From NCBI RefSeq assembly GCF_013415845.1, contig NZ_CP058907.1:2666001-2730000 (forward strand): a stretch of 64,000 bases of DNA. Reading direction: 5' to 3'. Shown in pieces: positions 60,458 to 64,000 of this stretch. Source of the DNA: Rhodopseudomonas palustris (GTDB taxonomy: Bacteria; Pseudomonadota; Alphaproteobacteria; Rhizobiales; Xanthobacteraceae). A model generated the notes under the pieces. The model worked only from the letters and a program-made list of their open reading frames with translations. It was not told the origin of the DNA and made no database searches. The translations under genes and the position numbers were made by a program. The first letter of the stretch is position 1. Every line of letters begins with the position of its first letter.

Positions 60458-61495
60458 TTAGGCCTGCTCGAACGGCACCTGAATCGTGCTCTTGGTCTCC
60501 ATCCAGTCCGGCACCGGCAGGTTCTTGCTGCGCATGAAGTCCGGGTTGAACAGCTTGGACTGATAGCGGCTGCCGTAATCGCACAGGATGGTCACGATGG
60601 TGTGGCCGGGGCCAAGATCCTTGGCGAGGCGGATCGCGCCGGCAACGTTGATGCCGCTCGAGCCGCCGAGGCACAGGCCTTCGTGTTCGAGCAGATCGTA
60701 GATCAGCGGCACCGCTTCATCGTCGGGGATCTGATAGGCGTCGTCGATCTGCACGCCTTCCAGATTGGCGGTGACGCGGCCCTGGCCGATGCCTTCGGTA
60801 ATCGAGGAGCCTTCCGACTTCAGCGCGCCGTTCTTGTAGTAATTGTACAGCGCCGAGCCCAATGGGTCGGCGAGCACGGCGCGGACTTTCGGATTGAACT
60901 GCTTGAGGCCGATCGACACGCCGGCCAGCGTGCCGCCGGAGCCGACCGCGGCGACGAAGCCGTCGACCTTGCCATCGGTCTGATTCCAGATCTCCGGTGC
61001 GGTCGTCTCGATATGGGCTTGGCGGTTGGCGACGTTGTCGAACTGATTGGCCCAGATCGCTCCGTTCGGTTCGGTTTCGGCGAGCTGCGCGGCGAGACGG
61101 CCGGACAGCTTCACGTAGTTGTTGGGATTGGCGTAGGGGACGGCGGGCACCTCGATCAGCTCGGCGCCGCACAGCCGCAGCATGTCCTTCTTTTCCTGGC
61201 TCTGCGTGTTCGGGATCACGATCACGGTGCGGAAACCGAGTGCATTGGCGACCAGCGCCAGCCCGATGCCGGTATTGCCGGCGGTGCCTTCGACCACGAC
61301 ACCGCCAGGACGGAGCGTCCCGCGCTTCACCGCATCCTGGATGATGAACAGCGCAGCCCGATCCTTCACCGACTGGCCCGGATTCATGAACTCGGCCTTG
61401 CCGAGAATGGTGCAGCCGGTCGCCTCCGACGCGCGCTTCAATTTGATCAGGGGCGTGTTGCCGATGGCGTCGACGACGTCGTTCTTGATGCTCAT
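60458..61495 (-). CDS. cysK: Cysteine synthase A
   Basis: The protein is 345 residues, a fold-type II PLP enzyme. The PLP lysine is Lys44 in MNPGQSVKDRAALFI; the substrate loop VVEGTAGNTGIGLALVA, GSGGTLAGVSIGLKQ and GLCLGGSSGINVAGA complete the site. It makes cysteine from O-acetylserine and sulphide. The GTAGNTG in place of the common TSGNTG, and the length of about 345 rather than 320, match the CysK group found in many alphaproteobacteria. The C-terminus (WMETKSTIQVPFEQA) extends past the core. It is monocistronic here. Confidence 0.92.
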   Translation of the reverse strand: MSIKNDVVDAIGNTPLIKLKRASEATGCTILGKAEFMNPGQSVKDRAALFIIQDAVKRGTLRPGGVVVEGTAGNTGIGLALVANALGFRTVIVIPNTQSQEKKDMLRLCGAELIEVPAVPYANPNNYVKLSGRLAAQLAETEPNGAIWANQFDNVANRQAHIETTAPEIWNQTDGKVDGFVAAVGSGGTLAGVSIGLKQFNPKVRAVLADPLGSALYNYYKNGALKSEGSSITEGIGQGRVTANLEGVQIDDAYQIPDDEAVPLIYDLLEHEGLCLGGSSGINVAGAIRLAKDLGPGHTIVTILCDYGSRYQSKLFNPDFMRSKNLPVPDWMETKSTIQVPFEQA

Positions 61496-61605
61496 GCTAT
61501 CCGGCTGGTGACGTTGCGGGCCCTCAAGTTAAGAGACCGGACGGCACGAGACAAGGCACGCCTGCTGCCGCATTGAGCAAACGCGGCGGCAAGACCGCAA
61601 CAGGA

Positions 61606-62835
61606 TCAGCCCGCCTTTGCGAACACCACCTGGCGGACATCGATATTTCCGGACAGGAAACCGGCTTCGCAATACGACAGGTAGTATTCCCACAGCCGGC
61701 GGAAGCGTTCGTCGAAGCCTTGCGATCTCAGCTTTGGCCACGCTGCACGGAAATTGTCTCTCCAGGTTGCGAGTGTCTTGGCATAATCTTCTCCGAACAC
61801 CCGCTCGCGCACCACAGGTACGCCGAACGTCTCGCCGAGCGACTTCAGCACACCGGGTGAGGGCAGCATGCCGCCGGGGAACACGTAGCGCTGGATGAAA
61901 TCGACCTCTCGCCGGTAGGTCTGGAAGAACCGGTCCTGAATGGTGATGGCCTGGATACCGACCAGTCCGCCCGGCATCAGCCGATCGCGCAACTGCGAGA
62001 AGTATTTTGGCCAGAATTCCTCGCCGACCGCTTCGATCATCTCGATCGAGGCGATCCGGTCGTAGCGGCCGCGCTCGTCGCGGTAGTCCTGCAGCTTGAT
62101 CTCGACCTTGTCGGCGAGTCCGGCCTCGAACATCCGCTGCTGCGCGAAATCGCGCTGTTCCCGGCTGATCGTCAGGCCGACGAGGCGGACATCGAAGGTC
62201 TTGGCGGTATATTCGGCGAAGCCGCCCCAGCCGCAGCCGATCTCCAGCACCGACTGTCCCGGCTTGAGGTCGATCGCCTCGGCGAGCCGCTGATATTTGT
62301 TGATCTGCGCTGCGGTCAGATCGTGGGTGTGATCTTCGAACAGCGCCGACGAATACGTCATGCTCGGATCGAGCCAGGCGGAGTAGAACTCGTTGCCGAT
62401 GTCGTAATGGGCGTAGATGTTCTTGCGCGCCTGCCGCTTGGTGTTGCGGTTGAACCAATGCCGCACCATCTGCATCAGCCGCATCAGCGGATTGTCCGCC
62501 AGCATCGCCTGGATCATCTCGTGGTTGACGCAGAACAGGTACAGGAACTGGGTGAGATCGGGCGTGTCCCACTCGCGGTTCAGGTAAGCCTCGGCGATAC
62601 CAATGTCGCCGCCATGGATCAGCCGCGACGCAAAGCCGTAGCTGTGCAGCCGCATCTCGGCGGCGGGGCCGGGCTCGGCGCCGCCGAGGCGGAAGCGGCG
62701 GCCGTCGGGCAGGGTGACGTCGAGCGTTCCGCGCTGCAGCCGCGCACCGAACGCCAGCGCCATCCGCACCACGCGCGGCAGATCGGCCACACGGTCATCG
62801 ACGTTGTCGGGGGTCAGCGCTACCAACTCGGACAT
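61606..62835 (-). CDS. cfa: Cyclopropane-fatty-acyl-phospholipid synthase
   Basis: The protein is 409 residues from the ATG at 62835; upstream in-frame DNA is rejected. An N-terminal domain (RRFRLGGAEPGPAAEMRLHS) is followed by the methyltransferase: ARKNIYAHYDIGNEFYSAWL, MTYSSALFED, SVLEIGCGWGGFAEYTAKTF (SAM site), QDYRDERGRYDRIASIEMIE and FIQRYVFPGGMLPSP. It adds a methylene bridge from SAM to unsaturated acyl chains of membrane lipids. The gene order FAD oxidoreductase - DUF1365 - cfa is widely conserved, suggesting a shared lipid-modification pathway. Confidence 0.93.
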   Translation of the reverse strand: MSELVALTPDNVDDRVADLPRVVRMALAFGARLQRGTLDVTLPDGRRFRLGGAEPGPAAEMRLHSYGFASRLIHGGDIGIAEAYLNREWDTPDLTQFLYLFCVNHEMIQAMLADNPLMRLMQMVRHWFNRNTKRQARKNIYAHYDIGNEFYSAWLDPSMTYSSALFEDHTHDLTAAQINKYQRLAEAIDLKPGQSVLEIGCGWGGFAEYTAKTFDVRLVGLTISREQRDFAQQRMFEAGLADKVEIKLQDYRDERGRYDRIASIEMIEAVGEEFWPKYFSQLRDRLMPGGLVGIQAITIQDRFFQTYRREVDFIQRYVFPGGMLPSPGVLKSLGETFGVPVVRERVFGEDYAKTLATWRDNFRAAWPKLRSQGFDERFRRLWEYYLSYCEAGFLSGNIDVRQVVFAKAG

Positions 62836-62894
62836 TACTGTTCCATTGCTTGCGCCCAGCGCAACGGGAGCAACGCCGGGCTCATACTTTAGCT

Positions 62895-63740
62895 TTAGTG
62901 AGTATAAGCATCGTGACCGCCGGCTGCAAAGCCGGTCGGAGGGGACGGCGGCGCTGGACGCGGAACGAGCTTGGCGCCCTTGATCCATAGCCGCAGCGCT
63001 TCCCAATGGATCGCGGCGATCACTTTCAACGTCATCAGCGGCAGCGCGAGGAAAGCCTGTAGCAGCGATGCCGTCGACAAAACGCGATGCGTGCCTGCAA
63101 AGGTCGCAGCAAGCACGGGACCGTCCGCATCGGTTTCGAGAATCCGCAAGCGCACGATCTCGCCCGGCGGCACGATGCGGAAGTGATAGCGCATCGCCAT
63201 CTCGATGAAGGGCGAGACGTAGAACAGCTTGTCCTGCTCCTGCCGCAGACCGGCGGGCCCCAACTCGCCAGCGTGCACCGGCAGCACATAAGGATGGATG
63301 TCGCCGAAGGTGTTGCGGACTTCGTAGATCACCACCGCGAGGGCGCCGGAGGCATCGTAGCAGAAGTACACCGACAGCGGATTGAAGGTGTAGCCGGCAA
63401 TCCGTGGATAGGTCAGCAGCAGCACCCGGCCGCCTGTGAGGTCGACGCCCTTCGCTGCGGCGCTGGCCTGAGCGTAGGCGCGCAGCGAGGAGGCGTCGCG
63501 CGGGCCGTGATCGGCTTCGTGGAAGCTGTACAGCGCGCGCCTGTTGACGCCGAACAGGGGCGACATCCGGTCGGCCTCGTCCAGCCGATCGAGATCGATC
63601 AGCAGCGACATCACCCGATATTGGAAACGGTGTCCAACCGGCTTCAGCCGCGCATGCATGACCTCGCCGACATACAGCGACGCGGCCGCTGCGGGCGGTG
63701 CGCCGGGGCTCGGGGAGGTGTTGGCGGCGAGGGCGGCCAT
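62895..63740 (-). CDS. DUF1365-domain protein
   Basis: The protein is 281 residues from the ATG at 63740. The DUF1365 domain covers about 20-250: LYVGEVMHARLKPVGHRFQY, SLLIDLDRLDEADR, LLTYPRIAGYTFNPLSVYFC, AVVIYEVRNTFGDIHPYVLP and FYVSPFIEMAMRYHF. The family is linked by gene order to cfa-type methyltransferases and an FAD oxidoreductase, and is thought to act in fatty-acid modification (for example furan fatty acids or other acyl changes), but its reaction is not established. The FAD gene ends two bases upstream, so they are coupled. Confidence 0.88.
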   Translation of the reverse strand: MAALAANTSPSPGAPPAAAASLYVGEVMHARLKPVGHRFQYRVMSLLIDLDRLDEADRMSPLFGVNRRALYSFHEADHGPRDASSLRAYAQASAAAKGVDLTGGRVLLLTYPRIAGYTFNPLSVYFCYDASGALAVVIYEVRNTFGDIHPYVLPVHAGELGPAGLRQEQDKLFYVSPFIEMAMRYHFRIVPPGEIVRLRILETDADGPVLAATFAGTHRVLSTASLLQAFLALPLMTLKVIAAIHWEALRLWIKGAKLVPRPAPPSPPTGFAAGGHDAYTH

Positions 63741-63741
63741 G

Positions 63742-64000
63742 CTATTCGGCCGCTTCGCGGAATTCCGACGGCGGGCCGCGCCACGGCACCGGGGCGCCGA
63801 GGTGCTCGGCGACCGCAAGACCCGAACGAAGCCCGTCCTCATGGAACCCGTAGCCGGTCCAGGCCCCGCAGAACCAGGTGTTGCGATGCCCCTGGAGTTC
63901 GCCGACGCGGCGCTGCGCGGCAAATGCATTGGCGGTGTATTGCGGATGATCGCAGGCGTAACGGCCGAACGTCAGTTCCGGCGCGGGTTCGAACGGCGGG
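63742..64000 (-). CDS. FAD-dependent oxidoreductase (amine-oxidase-like), C-terminal end (partial)
   Basis: The minus strand from 64000 to the TAG at 63742 gives 85 residues. The C-terminal signature of this group is visible: [20 protein letters not shown] with LAVAEHLG, matching the FAD-binding end of NAD(P)-binding FAD oxidoreductases (COG2907) that sit beside DUF1365 and cfa genes. The N-terminal FAD domain lies outside the window. The stop is one base before the DUF1365 start. Confidence 0.85.
   Translation of the reverse strand, partial: PPFEPAPELTFGRYACDHPQYTANAFAAQRRVGELQGHRNTWFCGAWTGYGFHEDGLRSGLAVAEHLGAPVPWRGPPSEFREAAE

Noticed and set aside
1..64000. CRISPR array or prophage
   Set aside because: I saw no regularly spaced direct repeats and no phage structural, integrase or lysis genes. 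The only mobile element is the IS481 copy.

Overview
The window is G+C-rich alphaproteobacterial chromosome. It most resembles the Nitrobacteraceae (Rhodopseudomonas palustris / Bradyrhizobium group). I base this on gene content (phaC next to an AlaC-type aminotransferase, hom, glpX and recJ; an aapJQMP transporter; three tRNA genes) and on the dispersed palindromic repeats typical of that group. The species is an inference; no rRNA or other marker is present.

Layout. 1-8 kb: start of phaC (PHB synthase, cut by the window edge), a small lipoprotein, alaC, hom, glpX, a GNAT acetyltransferase, a haloacid dehalogenase and recJ. 8.0-9.4 kb: a 1,260-bp IS481-family element lying inside the loop of an older palindromic repeat. 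9.4-13.4 kb: a small unknown gene, a FUSC-type membrane protein, a Tat-exported lytic transglycosylase and a YegS-type lipid kinase. 13.4-16.3 kb: a complete EF-P lysylation module (efp divergent from the overlapping pair epmA-epmB). 16.4-25.5 kb: many small genes (HdeD-like, zinc ribbon, PilZ, a 26-residue membrane peptide, VOC, double cold-shock protein, DUF192), the sirtuin cobB, tRNA-Glu, tRNA-Pro, a WaaG-like glycosyltransferase, OpgC and an NDUFS4-like complex I protein. 25.6-30.3 kb: leucine/isovalerate degradation (methylcrotonyl-CoA carboxylase subunits and HMG-CoA lyase). 30.4-33.4 kb: a TRAP transporter (dctPQM). 33.6-40.9 kb: an MXKDX repeat protein, a very large outer-membrane protein with four barrel-like domains, an FKBP isomerase, a split ThrE exporter and a PEGA-type lipoprotein. 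40.95-42.2 kb: a lower-G+C segment with one DUF2971 gene beside tRNA-Arg, the clearest sign of horizontally acquired DNA. 42.6-50 kb: an alpha-2-macroglobulin/PbpC pair. 50-53.8 kb: a four-gene lipid-linked sugar operon (GT39, PAP2, GT2, LAB_N). 54-64 kb: metC, aapJQMP, cysK, and the cfa - DUF1365 - FAD oxidoreductase cluster, cut by the right edge.

Themes. Envelope functions dominate (peptidoglycan, A2M/PBP1C, glycan transfer, OpgC, lipid kinase, cyclopropane fatty acids), together with amino-acid metabolism and uptake (hom, metC, cysK, aap, mcc/mvaB). Three families of palindromic intergenic repeat are scattered through the window. One copy is read in frame as the N-terminal tail of PbpC, one has been split by the insertion sequence, and one fills the whole gap between two convergent stop codons. 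I did not find a CRISPR array, prophage or multi-gene defence island. The most unusual items are the four-barrel outer-membrane protein, the translated repeat in pbpC, the insertion sequence nested in a repeat, the DUF2971 insert, and several probable unannotated small proteins.
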